Below are positions 51,196 through 58,776 of a DNA stretch of 64,000 bases, in pieces; positions within the stretch are counted from its first letter, which is position 1; the number at the start of each line of letters is the position of its first letter. This stretch comes from AWTP1-18 sp036504515. Its GTDB lineage: Bacteria > Pseudomonadota > Gammaproteobacteria > Burkholderiales > Rhodocyclaceae. Where the stretch lies: NCBI GenBank assembly GCA_036504515.1, contig DASXVA010000011.1:1-64000 (forward strand), read 5' to 3'. The notes beneath the pieces are model-generated. The model was not told the origin of the DNA. It ran no database searches and saw only the letters and a list, made by a program, of their open reading frames with translations. Made by a program: the position numbers and the translations under genes.

Positions 51196-53184
51196 ATGTC
51201 CGCCCTGGTTCCTGCCCATTCATCGTCCCTCGCCATTGGCCTGTTGAAGGAAGCCCTCGACAGCCAGCTTGTCGTGCGCGGCGCCGAGCGGGCCCTGGCC
51301 CTACTGGGACCGGAGGACAGTTTCTGGCGGGATCTACCCCTGCCCGAGCTGGAACGCATGGCCGAAGCCGGCAATGCCCGGGCTCAGGCCGAATTGGCCT
51401 GGCGCTGTATTACCGGCGAAGGCGCGGCCAAGTCCAACGCCCAAGCGGTGAGCTGGGCCTCCCGCAGCGCCGAAGCGCAATGCGGCGCTGGCGAAGCCGT
51501 CCTGGGCTGGCTGCTCTATCACGGGCACGGTTTGCCCAAAGACGCTACCGAGGCGGTTCGGCTGTTCCGCCTGGCGGCAGACCGCAACGATCCCCGGGGC
51601 CAGACCTGGCTCGCGCTCTGTTTGCTACGGGGCGAAGGCATGGAAGCCAACCCGGCCAAAGCGCGGGTTCTGCTGGAAGAGGTCGCCACCAAGGGCATTC
51701 GCGAGGCCCAATACTGGTTGGGCCGGCTCTGGTATTTCGGCGAGGCCGGTGATGTGGATTTTCCCCAGGCCGTTCAATGGCTTAAGGCGGCAGCCGATCA
51801 GGGCGAAGCCCATGCCTGGGATCTGCTGGCCCGCTGCCGCTTTTTTGGCCGTGGCGTGGCCGAAGATCGGGCCGAAGCTGCCCGGCTCTGGGCCTTGGCG
51901 GCGGAACGGGAAATCGATGCAGCTCGCTATTGCCTGGGACTTTGCCTCTACTCCGGCGAAGGTGTGCCCCAGGATGTGGGGGCTGCCGTACGTTATTTCG
52001 CCGAGGCGGCCAAGGCGCGCATTCCCGGCGCCATGTTCTTCCTCGGGCAGTGCTACTTCCAGGGCCACGGGGTGGAAAAGGATCTGGATCTGGGCCTGGC
52101 CTGGTATCGCCGCGCCGCCTCCCGGGGCCATCGGGAAGCCCAGTTTGCTCTGGGGGAGGCCCATGCCTTCGGCCACGGCGGGCTGCCGCAAGACATGGAA
52201 GAGGCCGTCCGGCACTACCGTGCCGCTGCCCGCCAGGGCCATGCCAAGGCTCAGCTCAAGCTTGGCCATTGCTATCGGTGGGGCGAGGGCGTCACGGAAA
52301 ACAAGGATCAGGCCCTGAGTTGGTATCGCCGTGCGGCGGATGCCGGTGATGTGGCGGCCCAGGTCTGGCTGGGGGATTGTCATGAGCACGGCGAAGGTGT
52401 TCGTCAGGACGTGGCCGCCGCTGTCGAGTTCTACCGTACCGCCGCCGCTGCCGGCGATGTCCATGCCCGGGCGGAACTGGGACGCTGCTACTTGCACGGC
52501 ATCGGCGCCCATATCAATCTGGCCCGGGGGGAAGAGTTGCTGCGTTCTGCTGCTGAAGCTGGCTGGAAACCGGCTTTGGGCGAATTGGAACGCTACTGGT
52601 TCGCCCGGGCCGAAGCCTTCATGCAGGGGGACGGCGTTCCCACCGACATGGAAAAAGCCGCCGTTCTCTATCGCAAGGCTGGCGAACTGGGCCACCGCCG
52701 GGCAGCCTTCAAACTGGGGGAGTGCTACCGCTACGGCTGGGGCGTGGAAGAGGACCCGGCCCAGGCCGTGCTCTGGTTCCGCCGCGCCATCACCCTGTTC
52801 GACGCCAAAGTCGCCCTCGGCGATCTTTACTATGAAGGTCAGGGTGTTGAACAAAATCACAGGGAAGCCTGGCGCTGGTACGACCAGGCCCTGGCTCAGC
52901 ACGAAGATGCCTACGTGCTCTATTGCGTCGGCTTTTGCCTGCTCCATGGTCAAGGCGTCAAGCGGGACGGCAAGACCGCCGTCAAACATTTGCGCCGTGC
53001 CGCCACCCAGGGCGAAGCCAATGCCCAGTACGAACTGGGAACGGCCTACTACAAAGGTATCGGTGTCAGCGTACCGCGCAATCCCCGGCTGGCCCTGCGC
53101 TGGCTACGGCAGGCAGCGGCTTTGGGGCACGAAGAGGCAAGGACATTTCTTGAACGGCTGGAGCAGGGCGCGCAGTTGAATTGA
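51196..53184 (+). CDS. Large Sel1-repeat protein
   Basis: The 662-residue protein consists almost wholly of Sel1-like (TPR-related) repeats of about 36 residues, with the recurrent pattern A-x-x-x-L-G-x-C-Y-x-x-G-x-G-V. At least 15 copies can be followed from about residue 60 to 655. No signal peptide or membrane helix is seen, so it appears cytoplasmic. Such proteins scaffold signalling or envelope complexes. The ATG at 51196 is preferred; an in-frame start at 51127 inside the DnaA-box repeat is less likely. Confidence 0.85.
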   Translation: MSALVPAHSSSLAIGLLKEALDSQLVVRGAERALALLGPEDSFWRDLPLPELERMAEAGNARAQAELAWRCITGEGAAKSNAQAVSWASRSAEAQCGAGEAVLGWLLYHGHGLPKDATEAVRLFRLAADRNDPRGQTWLALCLLRGEGMEANPAKARVLLEEVATKGIREAQYWLGRLWYFGEAGDVDFPQAVQWLKAAADQGEAHAWDLLARCRFFGRGVAEDRAEAARLWALAAEREIDAARYCLGLCLYSGEGVPQDVGAAVRYFAEAAKARIPGAMFFLGQCYFQGHGVEKDLDLGLAWYRRAASRGHREAQFALGEAHAFGHGGLPQDMEEAVRHYRAAARQGHAKAQLKLGHCYRWGEGVTENKDQALSWYRRAADAGDVAAQVWLGDCHEHGEGVRQDVAAAVEFYRTAAAAGDVHARAELGRCYLHGIGAHINLARGEELLRSAAEAGWKPALGELERYWFARAEAFMQGDGVPTDMEKAAVLYRKAGELGHRRAAFKLGECYRYGWGVEEDPAQAVLWFRRAITLFDAKVALGDLYYEGQGVEQNHREAWRWYDQALAQHEDAYVLYCVGFCLLHGQGVKRDGKTAVKHLRRAATQGEANAQYELGTAYYKGIGVSVPRNPRLALRWLRQAAALGHEEARTFLERLEQGAQLN

Positions 53185-53281
53185 GGTCGAATTGAGGTCG
53201 TACTGACCCGCGTATACTGAAAGCCGTCCCGGTCCTTGTTCTGTCTTGGCAAGTCGGGTCGAAATTAAATACCAGAGTGCG

Positions 53282-53418
53282 TCTTCAGGGCGGGGTGCAA
53301 TTCCCCACCGGCGGTATGTCGAAGTTGACGAGCCCGCGAGCGCCCACCGGCATGTTGGTGGGGTCAGCAGATTCGGTGAGATGCCGAAGCCGACGGTAAT
53401 AGTCCGGATGAGAGAAGA
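53282..53418 (+). ncRNA. FMN riboswitch (RFN element)
   Basis: The segment has the conserved RFN core: TTCAGGGCGGGGTGCAATTCCCCACCGGCGGT at the 5' side (first 20 bases diagnostic), an AGCCCGCGAGCG arm, GGTCAGCAGATTCGGTGAGA, and the closing AGTCCGGATGAGAGAAGA. It lies 115 bases upstream of ribB, with a hairpin in between. FMN binding should turn ribB off. Confidence 0.95.
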
Positions 53419-53433
53419 TGTGCCTGCGGTGAT

Positions 53434-53466
53434 ACCCGCCTTTCCCTTTGGGGAGCGGCGGGTTTT
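53434..53466 (+). terminator. Riboswitch-controlled terminator before ribB
   Basis: ACCCGCC (53434-53440) pairs with GGCGGGT (53457-53463), followed by TTT. The inner bases add CCC/GGG pairing. It lies between the FMN aptamer and ribB and probably is the expression platform. Confidence 0.75.
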
Positions 53467-53532
53467 CCGTTTGCATGTTTCAGAAGCCCTGAAACGTTTT
53501 TCGCCAACATTATTCATAGCGAGAGCGTTTCA

Positions 53533-54225
53533 ATGTCTAACCAGTCTTGTTGTACCGATAGCAATACCAACCGCCATATCCCTGGCCCCGTTCCGGGCAG
53601 TCTTCCTTTTTCTCAACGACTAGCGCGAGCCTTGGCCGACCTGCAGCGAGGCGTGCCCGTCTTGTTGATGGATGACTTCGACCGGGAGAACGAAGCGGAT
53701 CTCATCCTTCCCGCAGAAAACATCTCGGTTTCCGAGATGGCCCGCTTCATTCGGGATGGGAGCGGCATCGTTTGCCTTTGCCTCACGGAGGAAACCCTGG
53801 ATCGTTTGCAACTGCCGCCCATGGTCAGTTGCAATGAAAGCCGGTTTCACACCGCGTTTACGGTCAGCATCGAAGCCCGGCATGGAGTCACCACCGGCGT
53901 TTCCGCCGCAGATCGTGTCACCACGATACGGGCGGCCATCGCCGAGGGGGCAAAGCCTGAAGACCTGGCTCGGCCGGGGCATGTCTTTCCCTTGCGCGCC
54001 CGACCCGGTGGCGTCCTTGAGCGGCGGGGTCACACGGAAGGGAGCGTCGACTTGGCCTGCCTTGCCGGATTCCGGCCCGCCGCCGTTCTTTGTGAACTGA
54101 TGAACCCTGACGGCACGATGGCGCGGGGGGCGCAGATCGAACAGTATGCCCAGGCCAACGACTTGACCGTGCTGACCATTGAGGAATTGGCCGGCTGGAG
54201 AGAGGCGCACCCAGACGCGTTATAA
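53533..54225 (+). CDS. ribB: 3,4-dihydroxy-2-butanone 4-phosphate synthase
   Basis: RibB converts ribulose 5-phosphate to the four-carbon precursor of riboflavin. The 230-residue protein has DDFDRENEADLI near residue 47 and the conserved HTAFTVSIEARHGVTTGVSA and RPGHVFPLRA stretches. It is monofunctional, with no GTP cyclohydrolase II domain. Control by the FMN riboswitch immediately upstream is expected. Other rib genes are not nearby. Confidence 0.95.
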   Translation: MSNQSCCTDSNTNRHIPGPVPGSLPFSQRLARALADLQRGVPVLLMDDFDRENEADLILPAENISVSEMARFIRDGSGIVCLCLTEETLDRLQLPPMVSCNESRFHTAFTVSIEARHGVTTGVSAADRVTTIRAAIAEGAKPEDLARPGHVFPLRARPGGVLERRGHTEGSVDLACLAGFRPAAVLCELMNPDGTMARGAQIEQYAQANDLTVLTIEELAGWREAHPDAL

Positions 54226-54532
54226 AAATTCCCTGTTGCTGTGGATGGATGCCGGGATGACCTGGCGCCATCCACACCGCTCGCCATATTCGGGAGGGCG
54301 ATGGAATCCATGGAAAGCGTGTCGGGCCCATGGTTGATTGCCGCCATGGCTTTGGGCGACCTCTCACCACTGACTGAAAACAGGCGCTTAAGGAAACGCG
54401 GAGGGCGCATCCCAGGCAGCCAAGGCAACGGGATTTCGTTCGTGTTTCTGTCGTCGCAGGACCGTAGGCAGCCCGTCAGTTCGTCCCGGTGAAAAGACTG
54501 TTACCCGAAGCAAAGGCGGGGAAGCGCGAATA

Positions 54533-54551
54533 ATCATACGTTTTACGTATA
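54533..54551 (-). repeat. Inverted site 1 (TATACG-N4-ACGTATGAT)
   Basis: On the reverse strand this 19-bp site reads TATACGTAAAACGTATGAT. It shares 15 of 19 positions with the site at 54647-54665, differing only in the central four bases. It is itself an imperfect palindrome (ATACG..CGTAT). Confidence 0.7.
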
Positions 54552-54646
54552 GTCATGACATGGGCTGAAAAGCTTGAATTTCCTTATAAATGGCCTAGTG
54601 GTGCGGTATCTGATTGATTTATGAAAAAAATACGAAAAGGCGCTGT

Positions 54647-54665
54647 TATACGCTGGACGTATGAT
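54647..54665 (+). repeat. Inverted site 2 (TATACG-N4-ACGTATGAT)
   Basis: Reads TATACGCTGGACGTATGAT on the forward strand, inverted relative to site 1. The two sites bracket a 133-base segment just upstream of the RIO kinase gene. Confidence 0.7.
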
Positions 54666-54761
54666 CATCGCTGGGCAGCCCGGCGAATCCCATGACTAAC
54701 AAGGACTGCGTTTCGACAAGTCTGTCCTGAGTCCTGCTGAAATAGCCTCTAAGATGCTCCC

Positions 54762-55604
54762 ATGAAACCCCCAAAGAGAATTGAGCCCCTCATCGAGGAA
54801 GGCCTTGTGGACGAGGTGCTGCGGCAGTTGATGAGCGGCAAGGAGGCCACGGTTTATGTGGTTCGCTGCGGCGACGAGATTCGTTGTGCCAAGGTGTACA
54901 AGGACGCCCAGCAGCGCAGCTTCAGCAAAAGCGCCACTTACCAGGAAGGCCGCAAGGTCAAGAACAGCCGGCAGAAGCGGGCCATGGAAAAGGGCAGTCG
55001 CTACGGGCGGCAGATGCAGGAGGAAGCCTGGCAAAACGCCGAGGTGGACGCGCTGTACCGGCTTGCCGCCGCCGGTGTCCGGGTGCCCCAGCCCTATATC
55101 TGCCACGAAGGCGTGTTGCTGATGGAGTTGGTGGCGGATGCCGATGGTCATCCAGCACCGCGCTTGAATGATGTGGAACTTTCCCCCGAACAGGCCGTGG
55201 CCTTCCATGCCGAATTGCTGCGGCAGGTGGTGCGGATGCTGTGCGCCGGCATGATCCACTGCGACTTGTCCGAGTACAACATTCTGGTGGATAGCGACGG
55301 ACCCGTGATCATCGACCTGCCCCAGGCTGTCGATGCGGCGGGCAACAGCAATGCCGGGCCGATGCTGGAGCGGGATGTGGACAACCTGGCCAGCTACTTC
55401 AGTCGCTTTGTCCCCGCCTTGGCGACCAGCCAATACGGCAAGGAAATCTGGCAACTGTATCTGGCCGGCAATCTGAGCGTGGATACGGAGTTGACCGGTC
55501 AGATCGAAACCGTGGATCGCATCGCCGATGTGGATGCGGTGCTGGAAGAAGTGAAGCTGGCCTTGCTCGAAGAAGAGCGGCGGCGCCTGTATCAGGAAGG
55601 CTGA
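54762..55604 (+). CDS. RIO-type serine protein kinase
   Basis: The 280-residue protein is a RIO1-like atypical kinase. It has a nucleotide-binding loop GKEATVYVV (about 27-35), a catalytic HCDLSEYNILV (about 166-176), and the metal-binding IDLPQAVD loop. No membrane segment is seen. Bacterial RIO kinases are uncharacterised in most species; a role in ribosome or stress physiology is inference. It begins 97 bases after inverted site 2. Confidence 0.88.
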   Translation: MKPPKRIEPLIEEGLVDEVLRQLMSGKEATVYVVRCGDEIRCAKVYKDAQQRSFSKSATYQEGRKVKNSRQKRAMEKGSRYGRQMQEEAWQNAEVDALYRLAAAGVRVPQPYICHEGVLLMELVADADGHPAPRLNDVELSPEQAVAFHAELLRQVVRMLCAGMIHCDLSEYNILVDSDGPVIIDLPQAVDAAGNSNAGPMLERDVDNLASYFSRFVPALATSQYGKEIWQLYLAGNLSVDTELTGQIETVDRIADVDAVLEEVKLALLEEERRRLYQEG

Positions 55605-55648
55605 TCCTGCCCGCCACCCTCAAGCTGGGGCGGTTGCATTCCTTCCGC

Positions 55649-56269
55649 TCAGGGCTGGGGTACTTCTTTCAGTTTTCCACCCTGCCGCAGCCATTCCCGG
55701 TACACCTTTAACGCCACCTGGGCATCGTTGGCCGCATAGAGTATCTGGGCCGGGGTGTAGCGGGGATTGGCCCAGTTGGTGGTGGAAATCTTTTTCGACT
55801 TTTGCAGCTTCTGGCCGAAGAAGTGGGCCACTGCTGTCTTGGCGCCAAAGTCCTGGCGTTGAATGCCGCGCAGGGCGACCGAGAGGTCCACGACCCCCTG
55901 GGTGTGAATGCCGTACTTGGCGGCCAGGCGCTTTACGTCGTCCTTGAGGCCGAACCCCACTTTTTGAATGCGCGCCGATTCCAGCAGCGGCTTGAGGATC
56001 GTCGTGTCGAACTGGGCCGTCAGCGGGAACAGCCAGGCCCGGTCATCGGTGGCAAGCTGGATCAGGTGGGGGCCGGTGGATTCTTCGCCCTTGCGGAAAG
56101 TGGGTTTGGATTCCGTGTCGAAACCCAAGGCATCGGCGGCCAATAAGGCAGTCAGGGCATTTTCCGCCACCGACATTGACTGAACCAGGACGACCTCATC
56201 CAGCCTCAGGCCGGGATAAGGGGGCAATTCTGGGGGCGTGGGGGGCTGGGGTTCCTGGGGCGTATCCAT
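55649..56269 (-). CDS. 3'-5' exonuclease domain protein (RNase D-like)
   Basis: The 206-residue protein carries a DEDDy exonuclease domain. The first acidic pair is in LGFDTESKP, with VGFGLKDDVKRLA in the middle, and the final Tyr/Asp motif in YAANDAQVALKVY. It lacks the HRDC domains of full RNase D, so it is the short exonuclease-only form. I place the start at ATG 56269; upstream in-frame starts to 56326 are possible. It is divergent from the RND adaptor gene, with 113 bases between starts. Confidence 0.85.
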   Translation of the reverse strand: MDTPQEPQPPTPPELPPYPGLRLDEVVLVQSMSVAENALTALLAADALGFDTESKPTFRKGEESTGPHLIQLATDDRAWLFPLTAQFDTTILKPLLESARIQKVGFGLKDDVKRLAAKYGIHTQGVVDLSVALRGIQRQDFGAKTAVAHFFGQKLQKSKKISTTNWANPRYTPAQILYAANDAQVALKVYREWLRQGGKLKEVPQP

Positions 56270-56335
56270 AAGTAATGAAGTAACAGTGCTTGGTGACCAA
56301 AGATACAGGGTCATCGGCGGGAGCACTTAATTTCA

Positions 56336-56355
56336 ATTCATTAGAATATACTTAT
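56336..56355 (+). promoter_or_regulatory. Candidate promoter and operator of the sulfide/RND cluster
   Basis: ATTC-ATTA-GAAT (56336-56347) is an inverted repeat that abuts a -10-like TATACT (56346-56351), about 32 bases before the adaptor start. A repressor bound here would block the promoter. The regulator is not in the cluster. Confidence 0.35.
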
Positions 56356-56382
56356 AAACAAGTTTTCCGGATACCTCAGACC

Positions 56383-57405
56383 ATGCGTCCATTCAAGCTG
56401 ATTTCCCTGTTCCTGCTGCTGTTCGCCCCCTCGTGGCTGTCCAACCCTGCCCGGGCGGCCGACTCCCTGCGAGGAGAAAAAATTGTGCTGAGGGAGGTGG
56501 ATCGCACGGTTGCGGCCGAAGCAACGGTGGAAGCGGTGCGGCAAGCCACGGTGGCTTCCCAGGTGAATGGCCGGGTTTTTGAAGTGCGAGTGGATGCTGG
56601 CAGCCGGGTCAAGGCGGGGGAAGTGCTGATGCGGATCGACTCCCGGGAGGCATCAGAAAATGCCGCGGCAGCCCAGGCGCAATTAATCCAGGCCAAGGCC
56701 CAGTACGAGCGAACCCGCAGTCTGGTGGAAAAGAAGTTCGTCAGTGCTGCCGCCATGGACAAGGCCGAGGCGGATTACAAAGCGGCCAAGGCCGTGGCCG
56801 GGCAGGCGGGCGTGGGGGCCAGTTACGGCACCATCACCGCGCCCATGGCCGGGGTAGTGGGACTGCGGCTGACCGAGATGGGAGAAATGGCTGCCCCCGG
56901 CAAGGCGCTGATGACAGTGTTCGATCCCCGTAGTCTGCGCGTCACCGCAGCGGTGCCCCAGCAGCGTCTGGCGGAAATGAAGGGCAGCAAGGGGGAAATG
57001 AAGGCCCGGATCGAATTCACCGAATCCGGCAAATGGATCGATGCGGTACGGGTGGAAGTGCTGCCCACCGTGGATAGCCGGACCCATACCGCCACTGTGC
57101 GGGCCTATCTGGCCGATAACACCGAGGGCGTATTGCCCGGCGCCTTCGCCCGCCTGCATCTGGTGACGGGCAAGGTCAGCAAGCTGCTGCTGCCAACGAC
57201 ATCCATCGTGCGCCGGGGCGAGGTGACCCTGGTCTATGTGCTGGATGAAAAAAATCCCAATGCGGTGCCGCGCCTGCGCCAGGTGCGCCTGGGCGAAACC
57301 ATGGCCGATGGCATTGAAGTGTTGGCAGGTCTGAGTTCCGGCGAAACGATAGCGTTGGACCCGATTCAGGCAGGCATCGAAACCAGGAAAAGCGTAAAGC
57401 CGTAA
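56383..57405 (+). CDS. RND efflux periplasmic adaptor (membrane-fusion protein)
   Basis: The 340-residue protein has a signal peptide (about 1-27, ending ARAAD), a lipoyl half-motif (VASQVNGRVFEVRVDAGSRVKAGEVLMRID), a coiled-coil hairpin (about 88-135), the second lipoyl half (GTITAPMAGVVGLRLTEMGE), and a beta-barrel and membrane-proximal domain. It should link the RND pump encoded two genes downstream to an outer-membrane channel, which is not encoded here. The true start is ATG 56383. The frame is open upstream to 56290 without similarity. Confidence 0.88.
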   Translation: MRPFKLISLFLLLFAPSWLSNPARAADSLRGEKIVLREVDRTVAAEATVEAVRQATVASQVNGRVFEVRVDAGSRVKAGEVLMRIDSREASENAAAAQAQLIQAKAQYERTRSLVEKKFVSAAAMDKAEADYKAAKAVAGQAGVGASYGTITAPMAGVVGLRLTEMGEMAAPGKALMTVFDPRSLRVTAAVPQQRLAEMKGSKGEMKARIEFTESGKWIDAVRVEVLPTVDSRTHTATVRAYLADNTEGVLPGAFARLHLVTGKVSKLLLPTTSIVRRGEVTLVYVLDEKNPNAVPRLRQVRLGETMADGIEVLAGLSSGETIALDPIQAGIETRKSVKP

Positions 57406-57483
57406 ACGCGAGCAATGCAGCAAAAGAGGAGCAAATAAAGCAGCAATAAAAGTAGTACCAAAACCATAAAAGGAGGAGACAAC

Positions 57484-58758
57484 ATGGCCCACATCGTCAT
57501 CATCGGTGCTGGTATCGGCGGCATGCCTATGGCTTATGAAATGCGCCACATGGCTCGCAAGGAAGATCGCATCACGGTCATCACCAATAACCCGAAGTTC
57601 CACTTCGTTCCGTCAAATCCCTGGGTCGCCGTGAACTGGCGGCAACGGGAGGACATTGAACTGGAGGTGGCACCACTACTGGCAAAGCAGGGAATCGCCT
57701 GCATCACCGAGGGCGCAAAGCGAGTCCATCCTGAGCGCAATCAGGTGGAGCTGGGTAATGGCGGCGTGGTCGATTACGACTACCTGGTCATTGCCACCGG
57801 CCCCAAGCTGGCCTTTGATGAAATCGAGGGCTTGGGTCCCAAGGGCCATACCCAGTCCATCTGCCACGTTGAACATGCCGAGACGGCAAAGGTTGCCTGG
57901 GAGGACTTCATCAAAGCGCCCGGTCCCGTGGTGTGCGGGGCTGTGCAGGGTGCCTCCTGTTACGGCCCCGCCTACGAGTTTGCTTTCATCATGGATGCCG
58001 ACCTGCGCAAGCGCCGACTCCGTGACAAGGTGCCCATGACCTTTGTCACCGCCGAGCCCTATGTCGGCCATCTTGGCTTGGGGGGTGTTGGTGACTCCAA
58101 GGGACTGATGGAGTCGGCCCTGCGGGAGCGCCATATCAAGTGGATCTGCAACGCCAAGACCACCAAGGTGGAGGCGGGCAAGATGTATGTCATCGAGCAT
58201 AACGAAGACGGCACACCGAAGAAAGAACACGTGCTGGATTTCAGTTACTCGATGATGCTGCCAGCCTTCAAGGGTGTCGATGCGATTTTTGGCATCGAGG
58301 GGCTGACCAATCCGCGAGGGTTTGTCCTGATTGACGATTACCAGAGCAACCCCAAGTACAAGAACATCTACGCGGTGGGCGTCTGTGTTGCCATTCCACC
58401 GGTGGAAGCGACACCGATTCCCGTAGGGGCACCGAAGACCGGCTACATGATCGAGTCCATGGTGACGGCAGCGGCCCACAACATCCGCGCTGCGCTGGAT
58501 GGTCTGGCGCCAACGCAGAAAGCAACCTGGAATGCGGTGTGTCTGGCCGATTTCGGCGATACCGGCGTTGCCTTTGTCGCCCTGCCGCAGATTCCCCCGC
58601 GCAATGTGAACTGGTTTGCCGAGGGTAAATGGGTACATCTGGCCAAAGTCGCTTTTGAAAAATACTTCATGCACAAGATGAAGAAGGGCACATCGGAACC
58701 CATCTACGAAAAGATATTGATGGGTGCCATGGGCATCATGAAACTCAAGGACCGCTGA
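57484..58758 (+). CDS. sqr: Sulfide:quinone oxidoreductase
   Basis: SQR oxidises sulfide to sulfane sulfur and passes electrons to the membrane quinone pool. The 424-residue protein has an FAD-binding motif GAGIGGMP at the N terminus, FVPSNPWVAVNW, and the NAVCLADFGD motif. Cys127, Cys159 and Cys353 align with the three redox cysteines of the Acidithiobacillus ferrooxidans enzyme as I recall its sequence. C-terminal amphipathic helices fit membrane attachment. The start has a strong AGGAGG at 57471-57476 in an A-rich leader. It sits between adaptor and pump genes. Confidence 0.88.
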   Translation: MAHIVIIGAGIGGMPMAYEMRHMARKEDRITVITNNPKFHFVPSNPWVAVNWRQREDIELEVAPLLAKQGIACITEGAKRVHPERNQVELGNGGVVDYDYLVIATGPKLAFDEIEGLGPKGHTQSICHVEHAETAKVAWEDFIKAPGPVVCGAVQGASCYGPAYEFAFIMDADLRKRRLRDKVPMTFVTAEPYVGHLGLGGVGDSKGLMESALRERHIKWICNAKTTKVEAGKMYVIEHNEDGTPKKEHVLDFSYSMMLPAFKGVDAIFGIEGLTNPRGFVLIDDYQSNPKYKNIYAVGVCVAIPPVEATPIPVGAPKTGYMIESMVTAAAHNIRAALDGLAPTQKATWNAVCLADFGDTGVAFVALPQIPPRNVNWFAEGKWVHLAKVAFEKYFMHKMKKGTSEPIYEKILMGAMGIMKLKDR

Positions 58759-58776
58759 CGTGGCATCGTAATCAAC

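Larger units (their letters stand above)
54226..54761. other. Intergenic region with hairpin and paired inverted sites
   Basis: 536 bases with no supported gene. A 9-bp stem (54240-54248 with 54268-54276, GTGGATGG/CCATCCAC) follows ribB and may terminate it. The right part (54520-54680) is AT-rich and holds two inverted 19-bp sites. Short frames on both strands here have no family resemblance. Confidence 0.6.

Noticed and set aside
51054..51752. 232-codon forward frame at the start of the Sel1 gene
   Set aside because: Overlaps the Sel1-repeat gene in another frame; Arg/Gly/Pro-rich shadow composition.
54241..54492. 83-codon forward frame after ribB
   Set aside because: It starts within a hairpin, lacks a ribosome-binding site and has no recognisable domain.
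54280..54520. Possible second riboswitch downstream of ribB
   Set aside because: I looked for cobalamin and other aptamer core motifs here and found none that fit.
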